A stretch of DNA of 64,000 nt from Alligator mississippiensis (GCF_030867095.1 NC_081831.1:67904716-67968715); one strand, 5' to 3'; positions 1 through 11,693 are shown, counted from the stretch's first letter. Program-made: numbers and translations. The notes: a model not told the origin generated them from the letters alone.

Positions 1-414
1 TCCAGGATGCCACTTCCAGTTCCAGCTGTTCTTGGGATCCTTCCAGATTTCCAGTTCTCTGTCTTCCCCAAGTGGTCATAGGAGGATCTTTTATGACAGG
101 CGCCGGATCCCTTCCTCCTATCCAGAGGAAGGACCAGCTAGAAAAACGTATTTTATGGTAGCATCCTGCCTCAGTGGCACGGCAGTGTCAGGAGAGGAAA
201 CCTCTTGGCCTGCAGCCGCTCTTGCTGTCTCGGGCTGCCTCTTCACTTCCTCACACAAATCTGTACATTCTACTAAATACCTTATCACAAGGACATGCAA
301 AGACAGGATTCCAGAAGTAAATTTGGCCAAACAAATCACAGAAACAACATCAAGAGTGCATAAGTGCTAAAACAAGCATATATGTTGGCTAGAGATTCCA
401 CAACTTCTAAAGGC
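1..414. other. Unassigned non-coding DNA at the window edge
   Basis: I see no gene, tandem array or recognisable element end here. The 112-codon open frame starting at 32 has no familiar domain and reads like chance openness, with mixed Ser/Arg/Lys composition and no flanking splice signals. Confidence 0.5.
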
Positions 415-715
415 AGCTTGCTCCACTGTCTTATAGTTTTTGCAGTTAAGGTTTCCTGAGATTTGGTGTGCATCTATTTTACTGCAGTTTCAGCTCCACA
501 TGTCCTGCCCCTTCTGGAAAAGAAGGACAATGTTTCTTCATCTTCTTTGTGGCAGTCTTTCAAGTAGTAAGTCTCCTCTTAATCTTTTTTCCAAGCCAAG
601 CATGCAAAGTGCCTTCAACTTTCTCATACAGCTTGAATTCCATTCCCTTTATTACGTTGTTCATACACCTCTAGACCATCTCCAATTTCTCTACTTCATG
701 GAAGTTTCACTCATT
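415..715 (-). mobile_element. CR1: Old CR1 LINE 3' fragment
   Basis: Read on the plus strand, this segment follows the order of CR1 3' consensus text in antisense: a stretch matching the 'heart of the 3' region' that ends in a motif like 'CTCTAGACCATCTCCAATTT'. The match is patchy, with many substitutions, so this would be one of the oldest CR1 pieces in the window. The identification is by memory of CR1 text and not by alignment. The ends are uncertain by about 50 bases. Confidence 0.45.
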
Positions 716-1023
716 TAAACAAATGCAACTCCACCTGTGTCAATATTGTATTAATACCATATTATTCTGTATCACATGAATACATGATTTAGCATATGAA
801 TTGTGATAATATCTTTAAGTCCTCATCATAAGCAAGGACCCCATGCTGGCCATGGTTCAGACAAGCACAAGAAGATGACCTCTGCCATAAAAGCTTATAA
901 GAAAAAGCTTGTTATAAACCAATTGGAAAATAAATACAAAACCAATAGCACAGATTCTCCAGCTTGGAACAAGATGCTTTTCTCTTTGATTTTGTGGCTG
1001 TTTTCAGTTTGAATAGGGTTGAA

Positions 1024-1150
1024 GGGTTGTTGTAGCTGTGAAGGGCCAGAAAATGAGAGAAGCAAAGGATTTTAGGTAATATCTTTTATTGTACCAACAA
1101 CAATTGGTGCAATAAAATATATTGCCAAAAAGAAAAAGATCCCTTGCTTT
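1024..1150 (+). repeat. Degenerate interspersed repeat (GTTGTTGTAGCTGTG type)
   Basis: It begins with GTTGTTGTAGCTGTG and continues into a segment resembling TAATATCTTTTATTG followed by a CAACA...TTGGTG motif. This text order is common in an interspersed repeat of turtles and crocodilians whose class I cannot name. The same 15-base opening recurs at about 9294. The far end of the same family (a GATGAAGTGAGCT...AAAGCTTA motif) appears near 26837-26869. The call rests on shared wording between loci in this window plus memory. Confidence 0.45.
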
Positions 1151-1159
1151 GGCTTGAAT

Positions 1160-4100
1160 AAATAGTTCTAGAATTAGTGGTTTGCAGATCAGTATTTGTA
1201 ATGCTCTAAATTGGATTGGTTGGCAAATCAAGTTCACAAAAGAAGCTAAGCCAAAACTTGATTTATTTATTGCAAGACGAGGATGTGTTAAAAAAATTGT
1301 AAGGTCAAGTACCTGCCTTTTTAATATGACTAGCAGAGCAACTATATTAGATGAACACGTATTATCAAATTAAAGCAGATAATAAGTGTTTGTATTGGTT
1401 TTGTCATTTCAGTGGCAATTCAAATTGCCAGGCTGAGAAGCAGTGGGCGTTAAGTGCCTGAGTGATAAATCTGTGAATCAGTGGAGAATGTAGCAAGTTA
1501 CAGGTATTATGGGGCAGATGGCAATGAAGGATGATCATGAATATTACTTGGACAATCAGAGAATAAAAGAGAATGATGGGGATTAATAGTTTTGTAGAGC
1601 TTGAAATTAATCTAAGAGTGTCGACAGCCATGACACAAACACTACTGCCAAAGTGACTGCAGTGCAAGAGATCCTTCATTAGTACAAATAGAGGTTGTGC
1701 CACACCAGTTTACAGATGATATGTCCCCATATTTTTATATCTGCACTTCAAGACAGACATCAGTTGTACATTTAAAAACAATTGGAAGGTCATTCTTAGT
1801 GTTGAGAGACTTTAATACTACTCTTGGCCTGTTCCTGAGAGATACCCGATACATGCACCTTTCCTAAATTTCACTCTGGAATTCCAGCTATTCAGACCGG
1901 TTAGGATTTGGTCTTGTATTTGAAACCAGAAAAATAAGATCTGTAACAAGTAAATCCCATGTGGTACGTAACCCTGACCCAGATGTTCTCTTTATTATGT
2001 GTGCTCCAATGGCACCTAGAAGTAGTGATCAGAACTGGGAATGTCCTGTGCTAGAACTGCATATGAAAAGAGACAGTCCCTGCCTAAAAGACAAGAGATG
2101 GCATAAGAGAGGACATGTTTAACTGTGTGATATTGGTTGGTAAACAAAGATAGTATTATTTTATGCCATTTGTGAAATAATATGTGGCCAAATTAAGTAT
2201 GGCCACGCACCAGTTTTTCATGAGTTTTGGGATACTAAATATTTTACTCAAAGCTCCATGTCCTGGAGTCATGTGAGCATACCAAGAACTGGGCTTTAAT
2301 TAAAAATTTTTAAAAATCCAGTTATTCATGGCTGCAGAGAAAATCTTGAGATATGAAGCTTATTGTTTAAAAAAATTAAGAGGCAAGTGAAGAGCCCCAA
2401 ATGTACTATTAAAAAGCCTCAATGTACTATTAAAATCATTTTTCCCTTTGGGGAAAAAAGGACTCATGATTTTTTGAATGCTTGAAGTTGGCCATACTGT
2501 ATTACATATGTGCAAGGAGACAAGAGCAGCCTGTGCACTGAACCTGAGCTGACCTTTCCTTACTTTTAAATGCTTACCTCTGCCACTTAAGCATTGCAAT
2601 GAAGTAGCTGCTTGCATTTAGTTAGGAATGTAAATGTTTCTGCTGGCTGATGTTTGGATACCTACCTCTGCATATGCTGGAAATATCATTCACATCTATC
2701 TTGTAGATCTTTTGTTTTATGAGGTTTTTGCTTGTTTGAGAGTCTGTACAGACTGCCCAGCAACCTAAGACTCTTCATACTATATTAATTTCTGTAACTG
2801 CTTAAAATTTGCATCTAATTAGGAAAATGAGCTGAATATGGTAAATGCAGTTTCTCCTGTTGCCTGTTTTGGCATGATGTCAAGGCACTGGAAAGTTTTA
2901 GTTTTCTTAACTAAAATGCTCTTAAAGTCTCCTTTTTCCCAAGCATTTCCTATTATTTTTCTTTAAACTGTTGTATCAAGTGGGGGAAAGGGTGGTCCTA
3001 TACCAAGGAGACAGAGCACTGATTCTGGACTCAGTCTTGCCACTTCTACACCCATGAAAGCATTCAGCAGCCGCAAGATTAGGCCACAAGTCACAAGCCC
3101 TGCTCAGGTGAGTAACAACATTTTGTCTTTGTCAGAACATCTCAGATCCTGAACAAGGGTTTTTTCTGCAGAAGCAATATACTTGTTCTCACAGATCCCA
3201 GTGGCTTTTATCCTCACATAAAGGAAACAAGAGTGTCAAGCATCAAACATTCCTATTGAACAAAAGAAATGTTTGCATTCACTGAATAGTAAAGCAGAAG
3301 TACAGATGCAGCATCACGCAAAATAGCTTCTGCTGCACATGCCTGCTGAAAACAGCTATGAAATTTCCATGGCTGAATCCCTCTCCTTCCCACTGAAATG
3401 CTATAGGATACTCTGTGGACTGACATTTATTTTGGATTTGTTACTGTTTTTCCATACTGATTGCATGCACTTAAAACTTTGTGGATGTGTGTGTATTATT
3501 GCACAGAATATGCATTCTGGTGGGTTTTTTAGGGAGGAAAACAAGGGCTTTCACTTGTCCACACACCTTATAATTTGTGGGCCAAAAAATTAATATTGTA
3601 GGCAGGGCAATGTATCGCATATAATTTCTCAGCTCTAAACCACCTAATTAAAAGGACTCTGTGGAGTAAGGTGCCCCCTAGTGGTTATGCACTCTGAAAA
3701 TATTTCCATCTTGTTCCCTACTCCCTCTCAGACATTAGAAAAGTAATTCTTTCTTTTCAAGTAGTGGCACAATTCTTGCTGCCATTACATTGTTATCATT
3801 GCTCTCCACTCCTAGAAAATATTTCTGTTTTAGTGAGTGATAATGGCTGCCAATAAAGAGGAAATACAGACTCACACAGAATAGTTCTTGAGTTCATGGA
3901 ACTTAAGAAAATTATCCTATTTCAATTTAAACTCCAAAAGATTCTGGGCCTGATCCTGCAATGAGATTAGAAGGTGTTCAGCTCCTTGGCATGGTTTGTG
4001 TTAACTAACATCATGTGAGAATGTCCTGATGAGTAGCCTGGTGATGGCTCAGGGCATTAGTCGATGGCCTTTGCAATAACAGATCATGTTTTGGCATCCA

Positions 4101-4829
4101 ATCATGCGTGAAGAGGCAGCAAATCCATAGGGGTTTTTTTTGGTTCAGATCAGGAAACTCACTGGGAGATAGGAAGGCTCAGACTTAGCGGGCATTTGAT
4201 TATACTTTGTGAACTGATGGAAAGAAGATTTTAAAAAGTTATCAAGTATCTGTTCTGCCCAAGCCCTATCCAGTGTAGCTGACTGAGCTGATATTGTTCC
4301 TGTCCTTTGAATCCTGCCCAGAGTATGCAGCTTCAGGACAAATGCCCAATCAAAGTGTTTTATAGGCATAATTTTGCACAAGTCTTTTCCCAACAAGATT
4401 CTTTTGCCTGGACCATGGATAAAGGTCCATTTTATGCCTGAGTACTGCAATGATCTGGTCACCTCTCTAGAATGCAGGAAAGTGGGAGTAAATGGCTAGT
4501 CTGAGTTCCTAGAGCGTGTGGCAGGGAAGGAGACAGGTGAAGAAGGAAGGAGCCTAGAATACCAGGGAACACCTCAACAGAATGATTATTCTGTATAATA
4601 ATACACACACATCCATAGAGTTTTATCTTCAGTGACTGGCTTTGCATAAGTCATAGGAAATGGTTTTCTATCCCAGATCAGAACTGAAAGAAGAAAGCAG
4701 GTGTTGCAGTTTTTTATGAAGGTGGTGCAAAAAGAAGCTTTGGCAAAGGGCTGAGGCCACTGTAACTGAACTTGCCACAGCCTTGAACCACAGTACCTAA
4801 TATTCTGCTTCTATAAAACATTGCCAATA
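1160..4829. other. Unassigned AT-rich non-coding DNA
   Basis: No gene, no CpG island and no element with clear ends. Open frames are all under 110 codons without recognisable domains. A short ancient repeat piece lies at about 3945-4010 and is listed separately. Some of this may be very old, unrecognisable transposon sequence. Confidence 0.5.
3945..4010. repeat. Ancient 'GGGCCTGATCCTGCA' repeat fragment
   Basis: The segment contains GGGCCTGATCCTGCAATGAG, matching the end of a palindromic repeat that is frequent in sauropsid genomes. Similar remnants with the 'TTGAAGTCAATGG' core appear around 10495-10540, 35678-35760 and 57240-57305. The assignment comes from memory, and the class (probably an old MITE) is not established. 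Confidence 0.35.
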
Positions 4830-5725
4830 TATGCTCAAGAGGTCCCAGGTAAAAGGCTATGCCCCCCACTACAGAGGAAGGCAAAAACCTTCACAGTTCA
4901 TACCAATCTGACCATGGGGCAAAATTCCTTCCTGACCCCAAATATGGCAATTGGTCTGACCCTGGGCAGAGGGGCAAGACCCTCTAGCCAGGAACCTCCA
5001 GCTTTGCTTTTTGCAGGAGAATCAGCATGCCCCAGTTGAAGTCCCCAGCCTTAGCTGTAGCCAGCACCTAGTGCCTCTGGGGAGGCTTAAAAATGCTCTG
5101 ACACATAGCAGAAAAAGGGGAGGTGGGGTGAGAGCAACCAGAAAACCCCAGAAGCATGGGAAATACCCAGGATAGAAAATAGGCATAGCTATGCCTAGAT
5201 CAGGGGTTGGCAACATTTTTGGGCAGAGTACCAAAAACACCCACAATCTCAATTTATAAGATGTTGGTGTGCCAGGTAGGGACAGCAGGGGAGCCTCAGG
5301 GGGCCAATCCTTGTTGTAGCAGCTCAGCTCTGGCCCCTTCTCCAAGGTGCAAGTGCCAAGCAAAATACCTTTGTGTGCCATGCTTTGGCATGTGTGCTGG
5401 GGGTTTCCTACCCCTGGACTAGATTATCCCCAAATAGTGGCTGTCCAACCTCTTCTTGAACACCTGCAGTGATGGAGAGTCCAGAACTTCCCTAGGCAGT
5501 CTATTCTACTGCCTCATTATTCTCACAGTGAAGAAGTTTTTCTGGATATCCAATCTAAATTTACTTTGCTGCAACTTCAAGCCATTGGTCTGCATCCTCC
5601 TCTCTGCAGTAAGGGAGAAAAGGTGCTTTCCTTCTTTATGGTAACCCTTCACATATTTGAAGTCTGTTATCATGTCACCTGGTAAGCACCTTTTCCACAA
5701 GCTGAACATACTTTACCTAGCTCCA
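4830..5725 (-). mobile_element. CR1: CR1 LINE 3' fragment, interrupted by a hAT element
   Basis: The plus strand reads as antisense CR1 3' sequence. One stretch is 'CCAATCTGACC...AAATTCCTTCCTGACCCCAAATATGGC' at about 4905-4960. Another resumes after an insert with 'GTGGCTGTCCAACCTCTTCTTGAA' and 'AAGAAGTTTTTCTGGATATCCAATCTAAA' at about 5438-5570. The reverse-transcriptase part is absent. A hAT-like element at 5201-5416 sits inside it with a near-perfect 8-bp duplication, so the CR1 is older than that insertion. Confidence 0.75.
5201..5416. mobile_element. Short non-autonomous hAT element nested in CR1
   Basis: The left end is CAGGGGTTGGCAAC and the right end is GGTTTCCTACCCCTG, forming imperfect terminal inverted repeats of hAT type. 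The flanks are GCCTAGAT (5193-5200) and GACTAGAT (5417-5424), an 8-bp target duplication with one mismatch, which is the length hAT transposases produce. At 216 bp it has no room for a transposase. Inside is an internally deleted remnant with no coding capacity. Confidence 0.85.
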
Positions 5726-6148
5726 GCAGCCCTGGGCAGAATGTCAGGGCTGGACAAGGGATGCAGCAGGTTGCAGCCCTTTGCAACACTCACCTGTGGC
5801 CAAGGAGCAGCTCCAGCTAGGGGATAGAATGGGCAGAGGCTGCCTGGGTCATGTCCAGGGGGAAACATGGGGCCTGGTGAGTTCCTGCACACAGCAACAG
5901 GCTCCCTCAGGCTCCTGGTGTGTGTACCCCAAGGCACAAAAAGGCTGGAGGCTTTTATAGCCTAGCCTAGAGAGCAGCCCAGCCCTGGGGGAAGAGAGGT
6001 GGCCAGCCAGAAGCCCTGGGGCTGGGCTCTGGCCAGGCCCCTAGGGGCTGGGCAGGCCCAGCACTGAAGGCCCTGCATTAATGTGCATTAACACATCTAC
6101 ACATGCATTAATGCGCTTTAACTAATTCTGCCTAAATTTGGTACTTAC
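5726..6148. repeat. GC-rich repeat-like DNA ending in a broken MITE arm
   Basis: 5726-6065 is GC-rich with CAGCCC and GGCTGGG runs typical of the GC-rich interiors of other elements in this window. From about 6066 the sequence turns into TGCATTAATGTGCATTAACACATCTACACATGC, whose style is mirrored after the LTR element at 9011-9085 (ACATGTAGACGTGC...GTAGACATGC). I infer that the LTR element landed inside one short MITE and split it. No end or duplication could be fixed for the MITE. Confidence 0.4.
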
Positions 6149-6776
6149 TGTCATGACCCAATGATTGTGTGTGTGCTTCGGCACTGCAGAATTATTTCCC
6201 GCCACATGGAGCTTTCTTTGCAGGGTGCAATTCTTAGCTGCAGAGAGAAAACCCCGGTGCAAAGGAGTTCCCGCCACCCGTATGTAAATTTGTTTCCCAC
6301 TATTGGCTGTTTCTAAATTATTCCCACGTGGCGGCTAGCGATTGGCTTGCTAGTCGTATAAGAGGTTTGAGCAGTTTCCGCCCAAGTTGTAGAGGACTCC
6401 ACAACCATCTTGTGGGGACTCTGAGCACGTGGCAGAGTAATAGAAACTTTGTGTGTGTCTCAGAGGAGTTTGGTGGCCTGATCAACAACCGACCTCTTCC
6501 CATCTCGTTCATTAAATTCTTAAGACGTATCTACGGTTTTGCGCACTCGTCAAGGGTATCCAGAGCTCTGTCGTGTTTGTTTTTGCAGAGCCTAGCAAAC
6601 TCCGTGTGTGTGTCTTCGGTGGAGCCTAGCAAACTCCACTTGTGTTTGTCTGTAACTGCAACTCAAGAAAGTTTTTCCTGCCTGCACCGCGACCACCTAC
6701 GGTGTAAGTAAAACAATCTTTAATTAACCACTACGAGTCCGTGCCTAATTCTAGTCCATCGTGCAAAAGTACCCGC
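6149..6776 (+). repeat. 5' LTR of the small LTR retroelement
   Basis: Begins TGTCATGACCC, and its shared sequence with the 3' LTR runs to GTACCCGC at 6776. It contains an inverted CCAAT box (ATTGG, 6341-6345) and a TATA box (TATAAGAG, 6357-6364). The same ATTGG-to-TATA start-to-start distance of 16 bases is kept in the LTRs at 29809 and 60376, so this is probably the family's core promoter. About 628 bp. Confidence 0.85.
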
Positions 6777-8673
6777 CCTACCGTTGTGGGCTCCCGGCCA
6801 CAGCCTGCCGCGCGCCCCCGAAAGCCTCGGACCGCTCCTGGCCCGCACATGGCGACAAGGATGGGATCCGGGGAAGGCACGATGGAACTAGAATTAGTTA
6901 AGAACTGCCCTTGGTGCAGTGGAAAACGCCTAGTAGAAAACATCATGGAACTGGAGGTGCATATCGCTTACCACCAGGCGGGCGGAATGGGTGAAAGGTT
7001 TATCAGCGGACATCTTTCGCTGAAGGGAGAAGAGGGAGTTTCCAAAGATGGAGCCCCAAGAGAGAGGGAAGTGTATCTTCACCCCGCTGCATTCGGGTGT
7101 ATAATGAATGATGAGCGGGTCCTGTTTAGGCCCCTCGAGACTGCGTCCCTCGCCAGAGTCAACCCGGCAGGCGCAGTAAACCCGACCCTCACCCAGGAGT
7201 GTGCCCGTTGCTCGCGATGTGCTCAGGAGAGTGAAGAACCGGTGCCGATCGACCGGTTTGCCCCCTTTATGGTGGTGCCTAAATTGAGGGGTTGCAAGCG
7301 TCTATCCGAGCTCCGCGAAGATCTGGAGACGGAGGAACGTGCTGCAGATGAGAGGGTAGCCCCGAGGTATGACAAAGGGAAAATGTTGGTTGCAACTTTC
7401 TGTACTGTAACTGATCTAATGCAGCAAAATGCAAGTTTAAGAGCCCAGCTGCGTATGGCCGTTCAAGCGGTCAAAGAGGCAGCTGCGAAAGAAAATCTTG
7501 AGACGCCACTCTAAGATGGCGCCGAGCAAGAGGGAGACCGCGTGGAAGAACTGGAAGAGAAGGGTGGAGCTTCGGAGGAACAAGCGAGAGCTTGGCCAGC
7601 GACCCCGCCCACCGATGCAGCGTCGCTTCCGGCGACCACACCTTCTTGCCGATGGAAGGGAGAATTGAGCAGAGGAGTGCATCGGCCCCTCCTGCCTGAA
7701 ACAATAACAGCACTGACTCCCGAAGTAACAGCTCGTCCTGTAGCCACGATCAACCCAGTGACTGATGCACAGGGTGTAGTTTGCGCTGCCACCTGTCGCA
7801 CTCATGTTTGGGCGGAGCTACAAGAGCTTTACAGAAAATCTGGGATGAAATCCGACGAGGCTCTAGCCTCATGGCTAGGACTCATGTCCATGGAGTTTGA
7901 GTAATCTTCTTCGTCAGTTGTCACGACTGCGTATCCTGATGGAGCCAAGAATATCCAGCAATCGGGAACATCGATACCCGACCGAGGCTCAAAGCGCAAG
8001 ACATCGCGAATCCGATCTCCCACCGTTGCCACAGAGAACACCAGAGGAGCGATTCATGTTTGGATTTCTCCTACAGCATTCTGGACTCAATAAGCGGCAA
8101 CTTCAGATTTTTAGGGGACACAGGCCAATGGCAACTGGCCTATGAGTTAGGTTTTCATTATTTAGAAAAACTGGATGACAAATCCTCAACGCTTTCATCT
8201 TGTTGAGTGTACAAGAGAGGGTTGTCCAGAGTAGAGTCGTGTTCAAACACCTGTATTATATGTTTTGGGAGAGATAGTGAGTTTAATTGACCGCCTTGTC
8301 GTCCGGTTCCATGTGAATTTTGTAATATTAGTGAAATAACTGTTTTAAGAGAATTCTTTTCACAGATCTAGAATTCAGAGTGCGTGGCGGAGAGAAGCCC
8401 CAAGGACAACATCATCGAAGAAGTGAGGGCTTGACGCGCAACTTCGCCATGACGCCCACTGAAGCCCTAATAGTTCAATTCTTTATTATGAATATAATTA
8501 TGTGTGTATGTATTTGTGCCGGCTATTATTTGATTCGATCCCTGGAGGACGAATTTATTATGTTGTCTGATTTTGTGTTTACTCATTTAGTTCAACAACC
8601 CGTTGTAAGAGCTACTGGCGACCCAAGTGACGAGCATGTAGTATAATTCAGCTGTGCCTTCAGCAAAGGGGGA
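6777..8673 (+). other. Internal region of the small LTR retroelement
   Basis: The longest open stretch runs to 7514; a plausible first ATG is at 6849 (an in-frame GTG lies upstream at 6741). Its predicted product is about 220 residues, rich in charged residues, with a CPWC...HIAYH cluster (C-x2-C-x14-H-x3-H, zinc-finger-like spacing) near residue 20, a CARCSRC cluster near residue 120, and a helical, Gln/Ala/Leu-rich C-terminal part. I do not recognise the family. Shorter open stretches follow, the last (about 8449-8646) with one hydrophobic span that could cross a membrane. A segment near 7805-7870 resembles retroviral Gag-like text from reptile elements, but only weakly. This is fossil sequence and not an active gene set. 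Confidence 0.5.
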
Positions 8674-9010
8674 TGTCATGACCCAATGATTGTGTGTGCG
8701 CTTCAGCACTGCAGAATTATTTCCCGCCACATGGAGCTTTCTTTGCAGGGTGCAATTCTCAGCTGCAGAGAGAAAACCCTGGTGCAAAGGAGTTCCCGCC
8801 ACCCATATGTAAATTTGTTTCCCACTATTGGCTGTTTCTAAATTATTCCCACGTGGCGGCTCCACAACCATCTTGTGTTTGTCTGTAACTGCAACTCAAG
8901 AAAGTTTTTCCTGCCTGCACCGCGACCACCTACGGTGTAAGTAAAACAATCTTTAATTAACCACTACGAGTCCGTGCCTAATTCTAGTCCATCGTGCAAA
9001 AGTACCCGCA
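8674..9010 (+). repeat. 3' LTR of the small LTR retroelement
   Basis: It starts TGTCATGACCC directly after the polypurine tract and ends ACCCGCA. It is shorter than the 5' LTR (about 337 against 628 bp) but otherwise nearly identical where the two align, so the shortening happened after or during insertion. The core-promoter block seen in the 5' LTR is not part of this copy. Confidence 0.85.
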
Positions 9011-10668
9011 CACATGTAGACGTGCACCTTTAATGCACCTTAAATTGGATTAATATGTGTTAAATGCCCACTTGTAGACATGCTCAGTTTGAGTATGCTT
9101 ATGAATATAGATAAGTGAGGTGTCTTGGGAGTATGCTGCCAAAGCAATGTAGTTAAGTCCAAAGTGAATTGGTCTACATTGTCCCCAAGTGTTTGCAGAA
9201 AGAAACATATCAGGTTTTACTTCCCCTTCCTGGGTTGTATTTCCTAAGGTTGCTATTGAATTAACTCAGTACATACACGCAGCAGAGTCAGAGTTGTTGT
9301 AGCTGTGTATGTATATATAGTATACACTATACTACGTATACGTGCCATAACTACAAAATAACCCTGTCTAGCTATGATATTCATAAATTGTACATGCTGT
9401 TCCAAATCCATTCTGGTATAATTTTAAAGTTCAGTTAATCTGGTTCCAGTCTATGTATAGATCGTTTTAAACCTAGTTCATTAGAATTTAGCTTGTTTGT
9501 GTTAATATACTAAAACAAACTAATCTGAAATAAATTCTAATCTATTATAAGTGTGTTCACACAACAGTTTACACTGTTTATTAAAAGAGTTCAACTGAAG
9601 TGGTAGAAATCTATATATAGATAAGGTACCTATATTGCAGAATAAGAGCCTATGCCCACAAATTTAATCAGGAACAGCTATTCTAATTTAAATTTGCACC
9701 CTATCTGAATTAACTTATTTGTGGGGAAAAGCTCTCAGAAATAGGTTTAAGTTAAACAAAAATAAAACACTCTGAAATCAAGATAAGGTTGTTTTCAAAA
9801 GGATTTATTTTGGTTAATTAAACTGTTTTATTTGAAACTGCTGGATAGAGACAAAGATTCTGTCTATTCAAGGGTAAAGTGATAAGGGATATTCTGATCC
9901 CAGTTCATGAATGTTCTAAACACCTTCTGTTTCTAGACATCCATTTGCAAATTCTCTGTAGAGATCACAGACATCCACAAGATAAGAAAAGGAAATTCTA
10001 GACATGCAATGGTAGTAACGTATATTTAATCAGCTATCAGAAGGAGAAGCAGAAGCAGCTTTCTCATTAAATGATAAAAACTCATTAGAATGTTAATACA
10101 TACTGCTGACTGTTTAATGCTAAAACCATTCTCAGATGGCTGAAAGTTATAAAATATTGATATAATTTTAAGATCAGGGAAATATAATGGAATTAAAGAA
10201 AATTGTGGACTTTTTCTCAGACCTTTATCCAAGGGAACCTGGTTAAAGTGTGGAATGTATTTTATTCTCTTTTGAATGTAAATTTTAATAAATACATTCA
10301 CTTACTGGGTAACCTTGTTGTGAAAGCTCCAGCACAGCTATTAAATATTAGCATTAGACATTTTAGCACTATAGTTTCTCAGTGTTAATCCATTTTTGCA
10401 GGTTATCTCAGCTATAAGAACTTCTATTATCCTAGAACAATTAGTTTGAATTGGGGCCTTCTGCTGAAGCTTCTCTTCACTGGAGTGGTGTTTGCTCACA
10501 CAGGTAGTCTCAGTGAAGTCAGTGAAGGGACTGGTTCACTGGAACACTGGTTGCAGGTGTTCATTTTGCTAAAAGCATGTTCATTTTGCTTCTGAACACA
10601 AATCACTGAGTCTGGATAATTCCAAACCTCCATTATGGAGGGGACAGCCTTTCTATATAATCTTAACA
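9011..10668. other. Unassigned AT-rich non-coding DNA
   Basis: 9011-9085 looks like the other half of the MITE split by the LTR element (ACATGTAGACGTGC and GTAGACATGC). At about 9294 the GTTGTTGTAGCTGTG repeat opening recurs, followed by an AT-rich stretch with TATA/GTATAC runs. A degraded 'TGAAGTCAGTGAAGGGACT' piece at about 10518-10540 resembles the palindromic ancient repeat noted at 3945. No gene is apparent. Confidence 0.45.
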
Positions 10669-10765
10669 ACATAGAACCAGAAGGGATCTCATGAGGTCAT
10701 CTAGCTTAACCCATTGCTCCAGGCAGCACCATCCCTATCTACACCATATTCAGAATGTTTTTCTA
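10669..10765 (-). mobile_element. CR1: Short CR1 3' end
   Basis: ACATAGAACCAGAAGGGATCTCATGAGGTCATCTAG is the antisense of a CR1 3' terminus, where the standard text is CATAGAA...AGAAGGGACCTC...GGTCATCTAGTCCAACCC. Only about 100 bp remain. Like every other CR1 here it lies on the minus strand. Confidence 0.7.
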
Positions 10766-11502
10766 CCTCTAATTCTACTATGGGTATAATGAGACAACTG
10801 CATAGATGGACATATGTTTAAGGTGTAGTCTGTGCAATGACTGTATGGTTTGGAATACATACTGGACAAGCATAATAGTTGGGCTTTGGATATATTGGTA
10901 ATGGGATATATAAACCTGACATAGGCAAAGAAAGGGTTAATGGGTATCTGAGCACGAATAGTCCTCATGGCTGCACTAGGAGGTTATTGAAGTGACTGAG
11001 TTATTGAATCCACCAACAGAGAAGCTAAGTTTCTTCCAGAAAAAAAATGTTTGGGGAATTTTAGTGGGAGAGAACTGAACTAGGGAGATCAGCTGGGAAG
11101 AAAATTATTCTAGGCTTGGCTGTGGCTCTTTTACATAGTTTTTCAAGAACAAGGAGCTTAAAGATGCATCTCGGGGGGATGAGATAGTCACATGGTAGGG
11201 TGAGGAGAAACTGAATAAGTCAAGTTTCTGTTTAGAGTTTTCCTGAGGGGACTGCTATTAAAAGAACCCAGGGTCTAGGGACTGAAAGAAGAGAAGGACT
11301 GAAAAGGAGTCCATGTGTGGTATTAAATAAGAGTGAAGAGTAGAATGGTGCTTCTGGGGACTTGGTGAGAGTTTTGAAACTTGCTACGTGACTGATAACC
11401 TGGAAGTCACAGAAAAGGCAGGCCCCTACAAGACCTATACTGGAAGTTGGAAGGGTGCTAGATATGGCCGAAAATCTTTGATGCTTCATTCAACCACAAG
11501 AG
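10766..11502. other. Unassigned non-coding DNA
   Basis: No gene, CpG island or element end recognised. Open frames are under 90 codons and without familiar domains. Confidence 0.5.
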
Positions 11503-11670
11503 GCGTGTCCACACGAGCGTGCAAGTGCCTCTTGCCCCACCTCAAACCCCTTCGAGGCAGGGCAACAGGCATGTGCGGGAACAAAAAAATGCTCCAGTGT
11601 GGGGAGAAAATTAGACCCCTTTTTTTAGATCCAGGGGTGTAAAACAAGTGAAGTATAAAAAAGCAGGGCA

Positions 11671-11693
11671 GGGCACAGTCCGGGACTGTGCCC
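11671..11693. repeat. Perfect 10-bp inverted repeat
   Basis: GGGCACAGTC, three bases, then GACTGTGCCC form a perfect stem. It sits in the repeat end module. The homologous module near 39380 carries the related text GGCACGGTCTTGAACTGTGCC, so the hairpin is partly kept between the two copies. Confidence 0.7.

Larger units (their letters stand above)
6149..9010 (+). mobile_element. Small LTR retroelement with both LTRs (fossil retrovirus-like)
   Basis: Two direct copies of an LTR beginning TGTCATGACCC bound an internal region of about 1.9 kb. A polypurine tract (CAAAGGGGGA) lies immediately before the 3' LTR, as in retroviruses and LTR retrotransposons. The internal region is far too short for gag, pol and env, and I see no reverse transcriptase, protease or integrase motif, so the element is non-autonomous or heavily reduced. 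Where the two LTRs align (about 336 bp) I count five differences, all transitions, about 1.5%, so this copy is much younger than the CR1 pieces. A second copy lies at 29809 and a third, solo, LTR at 60376. A target duplication is not evident here. Family not named; broken, with several breaks. Confidence 0.85.

Noticed and set aside
6149-9010. Clear target duplication at the paired-LTR element
   Set aside because: The left flank ends ACTTAC and the right begins CACATG; no matching 4-6 bp pair could be placed next to the TG and CA ends.
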